From Ridgeia piscesae (lineage: Eukaryota > Annelida > Polychaeta > Sabellida > Siboglinidae), in the NCBI GenBank assembly GCA_025642075.2, contig JAODUO010000132.1:255001-319000 (forward strand): 64,000 nt of DNA, given 5' to 3'. Under the pieces are notes generated by a model. The model did not search any database. It was given only the letters and a program-made list of their open reading frames with translations, and was not told the origin of the DNA. The position numbers were made by a program, and so were the translations under genes. Shown in pieces: positions 22,301 through 36,252 of the stretch. Within the stretch, counting starts at the first letter, position 1. Every line of letters begins with the position of its first letter.

Positions 22301-25300
22301 CAAACATAAGGAAGTAGATTCTATTCAATATTCATAATTTGCAATATATGTCCTTTAAATGTTTCTCGTAAAGTTTCATTAACCCCACAAGTAATTTAAC
22401 TATATCATCTTAACATCAACATCTTCCAGTGGGTCCTGAATTTATAACCCACAGAGAAATTAATTCATAAGTGTTATAACGCACACTAAATGTTTTGCTA
22501 TAAAAACAATTTTGCAAGACTTGGTCTGCAAAGTATTCTCCCAAATATGGTCAAAGAACCCTACCTCCAGTTCATTGTTGAGCCCCATCCAGGGTTTGCC
22601 AGCGTGGCTGCTTGTGCCCCGACTGGCAGGACAATAAGAGAGGGTGCAGTGCCTGTGAGGTTGTGCGCCCTGAGTTGGCTGACCATTAGGTGGGGCGTGC
22701 GAGTTGGTCAGTAGTGAGCTGGATGCTTGTGGGTGCTGAAGAGAAAGAGAATGTGAAACTGAATGAAGAGACAATGAATGAAGACATTGAATGAATGAAA
22801 ACACTTACACAATTGGTCATAAGAGAGTTGGACACCTTCATGTTGTAGTGCTGAAGAGAAAGTGAAACCTAATGAAGACAACTGGTAGGAGAAGCTAGAA
22901 ACCTGTAAATATTGAAGAGAAAATGAAACTGGATTCATGAACAGATTCAAACAATTGAAGTTGAAGAGAAAGTTAAACTTGATGACTAGATTTAGACAGC
23001 TGGTCAGGACAGAACTGAACACCTGAAAGTGCTGAAGAAATTAAACCTGCTGAAAACAGAAGTTATGCCTGCAAGTACTGAAGAGAAAATAAAACACACA
23101 CATGAAGATATTTAGATAGTTGGTCAGGACTCGGTATAGAGCTGGCTGGATGTCTGCAAGTGCTGAAGAGAAAGTGAAACTTGGTGAAGTGACATACAGA
23201 TACAGTTAGTTGGAGAGAGAGAGAGCTGGATGTCTGCAAGTGCTGAAGAGAAAGTGAAACTTGGTGAAGTGACATACAGATACAGTTAGTTGAAGAGAGA
23301 GCTGGATGTCTGTAAGTGCTGAAGAGAAAGTGAAACTTGGTGAAGTGACATACAGATACAGTTAGTTGGAGAGAGAGAGCTGGATGTCTGCAAGTGCTGA
23401 AGAGAAAGTGAAACTTGGTGAAGTGACATACAGATACAGTTAGTTGGAGAAGAGAGAGAGCTGGATGTCTGTAAGTGCTGAAGAGAAAGTGAAACTTGGT
23501 GAAGTGACATACAGATACAAAATTAGTTGAAGAGAGAGCTGGATGTCTGTAAGTGCTGAAGAGAAAGTGAAACTTGGTGAAGTGACATACAGATACAGTT
23601 AGTTGGAGAAGAGAGAGAGCTGGATGTCTGTAAGTGCTGAAGAGAAAGTGAAACTTGGTGAAGTGACATACAGATACAGTTAGTTGGGAAGAGAGAGCTG
23701 GATGTCTGTAAGTGCTGAAGAGAAAGTGAAACTTGGTGAAGTGACATACAGATACAGTTAGTTGGAAGAAGAGAGCTGGATGTCTGTAAGTGCTGAAGAG
23801 AAAGTGAAACTTGGTGAAGTGACATACAGATACAGTTAGTTGGAGAAGAGAGAGAGCTGGATGTCTGTAAGTGCTGAAGAGAAAGTGAAACTTGGTGAAG
23901 TGACATACAGATACAGTTAGTTGGAGAAGAGAGTTGGATGTCTGTAAGTGCTGAAGAATATGAGAACACAATAAAGAAACTGTTACTGAATCAACTCAAT
24001 TGCTGGTCAGTGGAAAAGACACAAATGTGGAAATGGTCGGCAGACAGTTATTCATCAGGGTTCTGGACATATAATATTATGGTGCTGAGGCAAGGAAATG
24101 ATTTTACTGGACTCAGTTAAAACAAAATTTGCCAAAAAAATTAAACTGGTTATCATTTTCCAGCTATAATGACAATGGGCCATATTTTAAAACCAATCTT
24201 AGTGTTATGGTTGTTACTTATTAGTCAAAACATATTTGGGCTAATAATCAGCATGATCGAGGATGAAAGCGACTAAATTAACAGTGATCTGTGAAGAAGA
24301 AAACAGTTCTGGCCATAAAATTGTCAAATTATAAACAATATATTCAAATTGCAAATGGCTGCTGTTTCTCTTACTGCTTTTGTAGCTGGATCACTCTCAC
24401 ACCAGCACGAAACACAACTGATATCCTGTTAACAACTACGGACACACAGTTCAAACTCAAAACAGGATAATCTCCGTTTAAAACTCCTGACAGTTTCACC
24501 ACTAACAGATTCCAAGCATTTAACAAAGGCAGACAACTGTCCTCTCAGTTACCCTGTGTTGTCAACATTTCAGGCATTGGCACACAATTCTATAAATATT
24601 TTTTTGGTTGATGGAATCACCTGGTAACATATGTTAGATTCTTCCATGTCACAGATATCTGAGACTCGGCCAAAGTGCAAAAGAGTCATCACACACATAT
24701 CAACTGTTCATCTTCAGGCAAAGGCGTCCAATTGGAAATCTGACAAAATGTGCAAGCTGTGATCGCAAACATATTAGATTGATCAAAGAGTCCGATATGA
24801 TGTATATCGGACAATCAAAGAGTCTGATTTTATATCAGAAGAGAAATACGTGCAGAGATCAGAAACATGCTGCGGATAATCAGCCTTTTATCTTCATGTG
24901 ATGATTCTGATCAGAGATAGACTAAACTCATGTGGGCAGTCATTACAAATACATATTGATTAGCTGTTCTTATTCAGGTCAGCAAGTTTTAAAGTAAGTG
25001 CACTGTAAGAGTCGTATACATATGATATGGTTAATTCTGGTTATAGCAATGGCCACAAACTGAATGATACGTTTTGCTCACGCACACAAGTCAAAGTGTA
25101 TACAGAAGTAATAACTATATTTTAAAAAGGTAAAGGTAAAGGTTTCTTACATAGTGCAGTATCCAGGCCCCGAGACTGATCATGACACTTTCGACTTTAT
25201 TCCAAGCAGACCTATTCAAATATAGTTTAATCGATCATCATCTCAACTTTTGGGAAGGATCCAACGACACTGCATGCAATTAATGCATGAAGACTATTTC

Positions 25301-28300
25301 TATCGAATATCCACCATTGTCTGTAGCCAGGTACTGATTCATACAGGTGAGTGAACTGAACCCATCTTGAAAACATTTGACCAGGCAGCAACTGTCATAC
25401 ATTGTTGTTTTGGCTCTTCAGAATGTATCATCCTTGTATAGTCAGCCACCTTAGCCAGATAGCCAGGTGCACTGTCACACACTAATGTCACAAGCAGTGT
25501 CACATGTGAGATGACACGACTGGTAACGTGTGTTGTGACAATACATTAAAAAGACATCCTTTTGTCAGTGACAATCATATACAAAGCATCTCAGTCATTC
25601 TCTTAAGTTAGCAGTTTGACAACTTATGGTGATTAGTGAATCAGTTATCTATGCAAAAATTTACCTTTCTTGGTTTATGTTTGGTATCTGCAGAAAATAT
25701 GCATATAATATTATAATATTTTGAACTTTAAAAAGCAATCATGACACTGGGAAATACATTGCATTGTAAGCAAATGTTTTTTATCCAGGCTCTTTGTACA
25801 GTCAGATTCCCACAAAGGCCTGCCCATGAGGTCAGTACATTAGTGACCATAAGCCAAAGTGACAATCCTGCATGACTGACCAGTCAGTGGCCTCAGGTCT
25901 TGCTCTCAGTGTCCATTCTGTCTGCCTATGGGTGATTGTGCACTAATCAACCATATTCATGGAACACTTAGATTGGTTCTATGGACAGGTGACATATCTA
26001 CAGAAGATCAAAGGTGTTGTTGCTAGATGTGCATCATTCATTGGAACAACTGACAACAACTTAAAGATACATGCATTGTACTGTCTTGCTCTAAAAATGG
26101 TTGAACAAGATGAATTTGAATATATGCTGTGGAGACTGTCGTCATTGTAATCTTTCAGTTAACCATAGCAATTTGCCATGTTACAAATATGTTATATATT
26201 AGTTAGTGTTCAGTTATTAATAATTCAACATGATATGTTAGGGCCTACTTTGCAAACAAATATAATAAAGCATTTTATGTTGAATGCACTTTTAAAATAA
26301 ATAATAATATTAGTTACTTAACTAATTACATCACATAATTAATATGTACAATAGTTGCTACAATAATTTGTGTATACAATCATATTTGATATGATTCTAA
26401 CTGATTTAATTCCCACTTGTGACGTAATTTATATATCTTAAATGTGTGACACATTTTTTAGGTTTGGCACAAATCAGTCGTTTAGATTTCAGACATCAAC
26501 ACACTCTTGACAAACACTCCACACAGCCATATAAAACCTGGTGCACCGAATTACTGGGCCAAAGTGGACAAATAAGTACAAATTACCCCCTCCCAGTCAG
26601 TTACAGACTCTAATGATGCCTAAATGTGCCTGTGGCCCTGTAGTGCACTGAAGCAGTGAGTCTTCTCTGTCTCCAAACTGATGGATTGGTTTGTTCAGAC
26701 AGCTCCATGAGTTAAGTTGGCTCATCAATCTTTCATCCATTAGCTTAACCAGCGACAGGGGACTGGTATATAACTTTCTCACCTGTGGCCACCCCTTCTC
26801 CTTGCTGTGCTAATCGCTCAACATCGATTCTTGTCAGCAACATGCACAGGTAGGGTAAACACTGAGCCACCTGCAGTTGTCTTTTGTGTGTTGGTGTAAA
26901 GTCTAACTGTTAGTGCTAACCTATCTCTCACACCCACCGAGTTGTGATAAAATATTTTGTTGTATACGAAACGTCTGCATAACCCAGTCACCAATAATGT
27001 GAGTTATCTAGTTAGTTAGAAGATCAGAATCGAACAGATTCAAGGCCAGCCAAACCTCTCGCAACAACAATCAAGGAGATGAATAACAATTATAGTTCTC
27101 ATAATCATATCAATCATGTTAAATGCCACTTAATTTTAATTCAGTTATTTTACACCAAACATAAAATTCAAAATAATCACATACATACATTTACATGTAT
27201 TATAAAGTAATGAAACATTCTGGAAATGTAGGAAATATGTAACAAAATACATATTTTTTTTAATTAATCACTTTTGTTCGAGCAACCACAACAATCACAC
27301 CACCTGGTATCATGTCCCTACTTCCTTCCTGTGGAACCCACTTAATACCCCCTCCAACTGACTACCCCTACCCCACCAACCCAAGTACCCAGCCATGTGT
27401 GCCATAACATGTCAATTTATTCTCCAAATTTAGCAACACAAGTGGTATTAGCAGAAACCAGAACAAGTCTTTGACAGGCGAAACAATAGACTCCAGATGA
27501 CCAACAAATGGACACGGCTCTTGAAACTCTCCCAAGTTGGCCTCCCCTCAGATGAGTCTCAGTGGCCAAACACTTGAGGGTAAGTGTCCACCCAGAGGGC
27601 ATGGACACTGAGTGGTCCTGAGAGGTCATTACTGCCCATGAGACAAGAGCTGATGGAATGAATCTCTAGAAAGTTCCACAGCTTACCCAGTGGGGGTAGA
27701 GTGCAGCACTTCCCAGAATGCATTGCTACCTTGCACAGGAAATTGGAACTACATGCCAAGAACATGTATTGGATAACTTGACTAGGCCAATTCTGACGTG
27801 GTAGAGAAGAAAACCTTTAGAAAAGGTCTTTATGGTTAATTGGCAGAAGTATTTTTACAAAGGCAACCCCATTAATAATTAAATTAAGCAGAATTATGAT
27901 TTCTACTCTGGTACAGAAACCAATTTAGAAAAGGTTCCTGTGGCTAATTAGCAGGCATATTTTTTACAAAGGCAACTCCATTAATAATTAAATTGAACGT
28001 AATTATGATTACGCTGTACTTCTTTTGTATGTAAGCTCACGTCATTAGCCAGAAATTAGTTTCCTTTCCATTTGTTAAAAAACAAACATCATCTGGCTCA
28101 TTAAGGCCCAAGGCCAACATTACAAAATTGTGTTTCCGACTAAACCAAGTTTGGAGGAAATGAGACATTAAAGAAACGACACTTATTACTGTCAAAATGA
28201 ACATTTTGGAATAATATATTGGACCACAATCAACTTAATGGTGACATAAATGTTACTATAGTTCCTACTAGAATTCCTACTACAGCTCTGTAGAAGGCCG

Positions 28301-30856
28301 TTTTGTTATTCACCATGGCCCTCCAAACTGCCTAGTAATATCTACTGGAATTTGCAACATACTCTTGTGTGAATTTAACAGCAAATGAATCAATATGCAC
28401 TTCTTGCTATGTAGTGTTTAACTACCCACAGCAGATGGTATTAAGTGTGGAATTATTATTATGGTTCTGATAGACATATTACCCTTACATCAATTCAGAG
28501 CTATCTGCCAACTACAGGCCTTATTCGTGCCATAAATAAGCCAGAACATTATAAAGTGATCATCAAATTTGGCATTCCTTAAACTGCCTTGGGTATCATG
28601 TCAGACTACTGGATGTCCAGTGGGTGATTGTCGTTGACCACAGCATGGACACAGAAGTGGATGGTAGGAGAAAAAAAGGTGGAAATAAAGAGGGGAACCG
28701 CATTAAGGGGGACATTGAAAGGGTTGAAAAAATGAAAAAAGTAATAATCTACTAAAGTGGTTATATTCTTACAAAATTTAGCTCAGAGGCACAACTTTGT
28801 ATCATAATTAGGCATAGTTGGGAATTGGGGATATGCAAGAGCCATCATTAGAGCAACTGGGTGTGCCAAACTCAAATGTTGAGGGTGGGAATGTGATCTC
28901 AAAGAATCATTGTTTTTGCAAAATGTGGCCATAGTTACATGATCTCTGAAACATACAGGAAACTAACCAAGTAAGATGACTGTTGTAAACCCAGCAGAAT
29001 ATAGAAAGAGAGACAGAATCAACTCACATGGAGAGAGAAAACTACATCCAGAGGAGCAGAGGGAAAGGAGTGGGTCCAAATGCAATTACCTTTCTTATCA
29101 ACTCCTAATGTACACAACACAACTGGGTTTATGGGTTGTGAATTGACAGACAAAACAACACCTTGCCTTGGAATAACACCTGGAAGATATCCCCAACACT
29201 TGGGACATGGCAGTGACAGCAGGATGGGAATAAAGGGATGATTAGAGGTGTGATATTTCCCCAGGGTAAACTTGTGCCCCCCTCATATCAACTGGGTAAA
29301 CACCTGAGCTGATAAGATATAGAAAAGCCATCAGAAATCTCAGCCATAATGGATAAGGAAATTGGAACAAAACAGAGGAAACCATTAGCAATGACAGAGG
29401 GAGACCTTGGGAGGAAGGAAAGGGACCTGGGAGAGAAATCAAGGGACACTTGCACAGACAGAAAGACCAGGAGTCAAGTTGGTGAAATAAAGAATACTTT
29501 TCAGAATCTCAGGACTGGTGAAATGTCAGAAGATGTTGATTAGCATTTGTGAGGTATCACTAATCTAGCAGCCTTGGTATAGTTGCACATATTACATTGT
29601 TGTCAGACTAATAAATTGGGTAAACAGTTGACCATCAAACAGAAGCAGACAGAGCAACAATGACCGCAAGGTATGGTGACTCTGGTGTCAGTTTTATCTC
29701 ATCTTATTTAACGAGGCAAAACTGTCACCTCCAATAGAACTGTCAATGAGAAAACACAGACTTCTCTATCAGCAGACATCATAACTGCTTACAACAAGTG
29801 ACTGACATCTGTCAAATATTATCCCAACTTCACCAATCCTAAAGTTACCTCAATAAAAACGTCCTGTTAATGCTGCTATACACATGCAAAACGCTTCAAA
29901 AAGTACATAGTTGCACACTGGTATCACCACATCGCAACACTGTATTTTATAAGTCAATTCCATGTCTTTATTTACTGTGAAGTCAGAACACCCAATGTGC
30001 CCAGGTTTCTTTCACCCCTTTTGTGTGGAATGACACCTAAAGTGAGGGTCATCCACCCAGCTGACAAGATCTCTTTGTCACCAGGTGATGGATCTCTCAG
30101 GAATGTAATTGCCCTTACAAGAGAGGGACAGTGTATGAGTCACAGCCCTTGCATAAATGTAAAAATAATGCTTCCTCTGAGACTGGTGTTTTACAAGGCA
30201 AACTGGAGCCCTGCCATGCAGATGGGCAACCGAATGACTTTGATGGTTCCCAGTGGATTTTATTGGAGCCTGACATGAAACTGGACAAAGCAATGCAGTG
30301 GGTTATCTTTGGGGGAAATCTCAAGTCTTGGTCCTGAATTGAAAATGACACCCTTGTGGCAGATTCAGCTTTCAACTGAGCCACATTAGTTTAGAGATGT
30401 GCTTGCAAGAGTGCAGGATGGGACCATCTGGCCCTCAAAGATAAAACCCTATCACACAACCCTTGTGGACATTGTTTTACCCATCAACACAACCCTTTAC
30501 TTTTTCAGAGAAGGAAGTATAGGTCAAAGCAAAATTATACATAATTGGCATTAACCAGATCTGTATTATATCTCCCATGTCACTGAATAGCTTTAAGTAC
30601 ATTGTAAACAAACTGATGAAAAATAAATAATGTCCATTTGGGGTTTGACAATGTTGACTGTTAATATTATGTGTAGCTCTCAGTATTATATCCAGTGGGG
30701 TTTATTCTGCGTCAGGGTGATGTCCAGTAATCTTATCTCAATTGTATCTCACTTATGCAGATGCTCATTATTTATTTTGTTCATGCATTTAAGTACAACA
30801 ACAATTTAATTTATATTTGTATAAGGACACGCATCTCATCAATATAATTTGTACTA

Positions 30857-30938
<82 letters not shown>

Positions 30939-30991
30939 ATATTTTAGTCCTCTTATAATGTTTACTAATTTAAATTTAAATTTTTATATTA

Positions 30992-31024
<33 letters not shown>

Positions 31025-34000
31025 ATTCATAAAAAAAATTTAAAGGACATTTTATATAAATTTATTTAGTTATTTATTAACTAGTTTACACCACAATTAT
31101 TGTTAAATAGATAATCTATTATTTTAATTTTGTTTTTATTTATTTATTATATAAAAAAATATTTAAAGAACAAATTATGTACAATGTATATCTTATATCT
31201 ATATCAGATTCTTATAATTATTTGCCATATTTCATTTTATTGTATATATAGGCACTATGAGTCAACGCCAGACTACATTCCAATTCATCATGTAATGCAC
31301 GTTGAATATGGCAATAAAGATTTATTATTATAAGCCACTAATTGATCACTACAATTTTTTAACTTTATTAAATTTCCATCCACCAAACAACATCCCACAA
31401 TTTGAAGCGAGACAACGGGTTGGAGGGAGACCGTAGAAGAGACAGGACAACCTCCAACAACCAGTACATCACAAAGAACAGCAGCAACAATATTTCCACT
31501 CTGCAGTCTATGGACAAGTCAATGGGAAGCCATTCAGGATCTAGACACAAAGTTCCTCAGTCTCTGTGAAGGACAGACACACTCCAGTGCTTTTGTCAAC
31601 AGAGTCACTGATCAAAGCCATAGGTTCACGCAGTCCATAGAAGAAAAAGTGCTCTATCCTTCACTTGTCAAACCCAAACCACATCAATGAACCGGCCAAA
31701 CAAACCTGGCAATGGCAACAAAGAATGACAGATTTCTCTGTCAGTGAACGTTGTTCCATGTCAGGGAACATGGTAGACTTTCTCCAAACATGATGAAAGG
31801 TAGGTACAGGATCGTTGAACTCAGTGCTGGCATCATGACACTGCGAAACTGTTGCTTGTTACATAAGGTACGGGTAAATCAAATTTCATGAATTTTTATC
31901 CCAGTTACATATGATGCAACTATAACAAATAAAGATTGTGCATGCATTGAATTTAAATAAGGATGATGACAGCTATTACCAAGGCAAGCACATAGTATAT
32001 AGCTATGGGGTATAGTTATCCATGCCCTTAACACTGGGAACAACTGCAACTATTATGTGAATAGGTTGTAACTTGATATTTTTCTTGTTTTCATCAAATA
32101 AAAATATATGATAAATTTGGTCATGATTTGTTGAATATTATAGATATCTGTGGTACATGCCTATTGTCGACCTCTAGCCTTAAACAGAATCAGCAAAAAC
32201 ATGCCAGGCCAAAAATCCTTTTGCCAAAGGCCCTACTGGTAAAAATCCCTCTAGTTCACCTGGTTTTCATAGAAGGATTTTGGCCAGGAGCATTTTTTAG
32301 ATATGAATAAATATTCAAAGATATTCCAAGTAAGTACTGCATGACCGTTGATATCATCGCAGATAAAATTCTTAATTGCAGGCAAAGCATTTCCCCTAAG
32401 CTGCACCCTGCCTTGACTTCAGAGTTGACCTGACAAGAACAGACTAACAATGACCTGACATGTCACCCTGACTGGTGCCAGTCTACACACCAGAACACAC
32501 CTTTCAAATTTAATGGGCACAAAATTATAGCCTACAGTCCATATTTCATCAACTATCACTATGGAAATCTTCTGGTACGTGGTCATAAACCCACCCAGTC
32601 CTTCTATGTGGTTATTTACTCTGATGTTTACCTACGTGGGCCTTGTGTTCAAAATGCATTATATCAGTAATAAAACACAGCAAGGACGCTGTTAGCGCTT
32701 CAAAAACCTGGGCACACCCAAGAACTGGATCAGACAGAGGAAGTAAGCGAGATAGATATGCACCAGGAACATCAAAGGACAACTATGAAAGCTGCAGCAT
32801 TTGCAGGGTACAAACTTAATTGGTTAATTACCCCTGTGCATCTGTATGCTATTCAGACACAGTCCAGTGGGGTGCTTTTAATAAACCCACTTTACCCCAG
32901 CACCAACCCAATCTATTTACCCAACAAAGATGCAACTATGATGCAGCCTTTGTTTGTGACACATAGATGATTCCATGAAGCAAGAACACTTATGTGAAAC
33001 CTACTGGTTAATTACCCTACCCAAGTGGGGTTATTATCTACAATGTTTAGGTATGTTTGGAAAGCAGATGGTAGTGGGCATCTACAATAGTAACTTTCAC
33101 AAAAAAAAAATTATTAGCAGTCAACAAAGTGTCAATCTGATGATGAGTCGAATCAGACCACAGACGACATAGAAGAACAAACAACTTAAGTATTCACACA
33201 TGAGTTCCTTAACCTAACTAAGTCTGACATTGGCATGCAAGTGTTCTCTGTGGTGGCACCAAGAATTTGGATTGTACAAACCAAAAACACATGAAACTAC
33301 AGCCACCTTTCATAAATTAACTCTTAAAACATTAATGACGACTCTTGTGAGCTCCTGTTCAAGTTTTGTCTAATGGTTATTTTGTTGTGAGTCCTTCCAT
33401 ACTCAGAATGCCGAGAATAATTATAACACACGCACCAGAGAAGTCTACCCAATATTGAAACAACATTTTCTTCACACAACAACAAATATTATGAAATTAC
33501 AAATACATTCTAAATCCCCACAAAGTCGTTAAGGAGGAAATGTCAAAATTTCAAAGAAGGCAAAAAAACAGCTGAGAATCCTAACACCTTTCTCCCTCCC
33601 TCCCAACCTCTTCCCAACAGTTGCAGGCAATCTGGGAAGGGAGGGGCAGAGACATTGGAATGCCTGTTGGTCTTCCCCCTCTCCCTTGAGTCCCTAATCA
33701 GTCAACAATTTAGGGAAATCAACACCAGATCATGACACTCCTTTGATAGCAGACCACCCTGATGAAATGGGACAACTGGACTAAATGGCTACCTGAACCC
33801 TCCTTCCCTTTGCTCCCTTGTAGTTCTCCCAAGGGAGGTGTCTCCTAATCCTTTCTGCAGACAGACAGTCTACAGGGCTGATTCCCTTTGGGAAAGAGGA
33901 CAATGGGAAGGGGATTGTTATCTGTGACTTTGAGAAGGCAGATGACCCAACAGTTCAACAACAGAATCGAGCAGACATTCTTTTAGTTTAACATTACCAC

Positions 34001-36113
34001 AAATTTGCAAATCAACTCCATTATATTATTTGCATTGTCTTTTTAACTTATTAACTGATTTATTTATTGAAAACTGCAGGATAGTGAATTATCATTTTTA
34101 AGCATTATAAAATTTAGAATTAAATAAAACTTTTGCTTCGACGAAAGGATTACTCATGACACTTTGTTATTATTTTATTAAATTGTCAAACTATTTCCAC
34201 TTTTAAAGGTTTTTACCAACATAAAATATCATCATTTATGGTTACTCATTTTAAATATAAATTGTCACACAGTATAACTATCAATTAGCTTACTAAAATG
34301 CATATGTTTACACGTGTCAACAATTACTAGTTGAAGTGTGAAAGCATTCAGTGCCACAAAGGCTCACCGTGTGTCACACTTTGATTCAACAGGTGTACTG
34401 ACATCAAAGGACATATTATGACCACCAGTGTTGTGTCAATTGCCTAATGGTCTGACAAAGTCAAGTGGTGACAGATTTGTGGCACTGAGCAGTTCTCTTC
34501 CTGCCGCTTTTGTGAAGGGGTAACTACCCCACCACTCCACATTGCCTTCAAGTTAGGAGCTCCTTAAACCTTCTTAATCATAGCTGAACTTCAAAGACAG
34601 ACCAGACTGGAGTTACACCTGTCTTCTTAGATCTACACTCAAATAAATGCTGGATCTAAGGAACATATTTCTGTGCTGCTCTCTTGTGTAATTTAGCTCT
34701 AGATAGTTGACAGACTACACTGTTTAATTCACTTCTGAAGATGTTGCCAGTTTCTTCAAAGTCTAAGAGTAGATAATTAAAAGAAAGTATTCACTTCACT
34801 CTCTGCTACTCATCACATTTATTATGTTTATGGAAATACATGTATTTTTTTACTCTTTTGAAACTGATTTGTATCAAATACTATCACTTAAATATAGCAA
34901 CATGTAGTTTTTAACTCAGTTTGTGATTACATTGGACTCATTCCACATTCTGGAAGGAATCTTGCACATCAGGAAATATGTTATTAACTACCAGGATAGT
35001 TTACTTTAATAAATAAATTATTATATTCCTGTACTAATAAAATGTAATATGTTTTGAACACCAATGACATGTATGCCTTAGCATTGTGCAAACCAACCAA
35101 CAAACTAACAATGAAATAGGCAACAAGACCTGACAGAGGAACCTTCAAGAACATACAAACTACTAACTGGGAGTTCTGATTGATAACTGGTGTGCAAAGT
35201 GCCCAGTGAATGACCTGCCCAACTGCAGCTGCTGAGGTCCTGCAGATTAGCTCACACTTATGACAGAATCCGGCCAATTATATGATATCAGAGGAGGAAC
35301 AGTTAGCAGGAGTCTTGCCAGACATCAAAGACATCCATGGGATAACTTAGCCACTGACTGAGTAGCAACTTTCACAGTGGGTTCATTAGGGGCTCAACCT
35401 GCACAGCATGGGGTAGTGGGATAGAATAGTTGTTTGTGTGCCCCTTTGTCCAGTAGGGAGCAATGAAGACAAGAAGGCACAGGGCAGGTGATACTAACAT
35501 CACCTGTAGACAAACAATGAACTGTGAATGGCAGATCTGGACTGATCAAAGTCATGAATAAAATTACAACAGAGCCATCAGGCAGCATTGTCAGGGGCAA
35601 TCTGCTGGATCAAGGGAAGCTGGGATAGGTTATTTAGGTTACTTCACTAACTATGTGAACCTGCTGATAACAGTTGGACAACTCATTCATATGGCCATTA
35701 AGTATCCTCTCATCTTATCTAAATGAAGCAGCAGACTTTCTAATTTAGGAAGTGATTGATGCTGCAAGAGGTGTGATAGCAAAGAATAAACATTACAGCA
35801 CAGACATGAATACAAACACAGAAGATATAAATATTAGTTTCATAACTCTGAAATGTGTGGTTTTCTGCACAGACCATGAAACAGTAGGATACAAGGAACA
35901 TGAAACAATCTTTTTTGTACAGTAAGTCAAGAAGAGAATAATTTGATGTGGATACTAAAAAGATCGATGACAATTATGTTTCGATCTTGCACAATGGAAG
36001 ACAAAATACAAAACAAATGACAACTTTTTCCTGCAGAATCTTTTTCAGCCTTAAAAATGAACCTGTACTTTTACCAACATAAACACATGTTAATGATATA
36101 ATTAATTAATGTG

Positions 36114-36157
<44 letters not shown>

Positions 36158-36167
36158 ATATATAATA

Positions 36168-36252
<85 letters not shown>

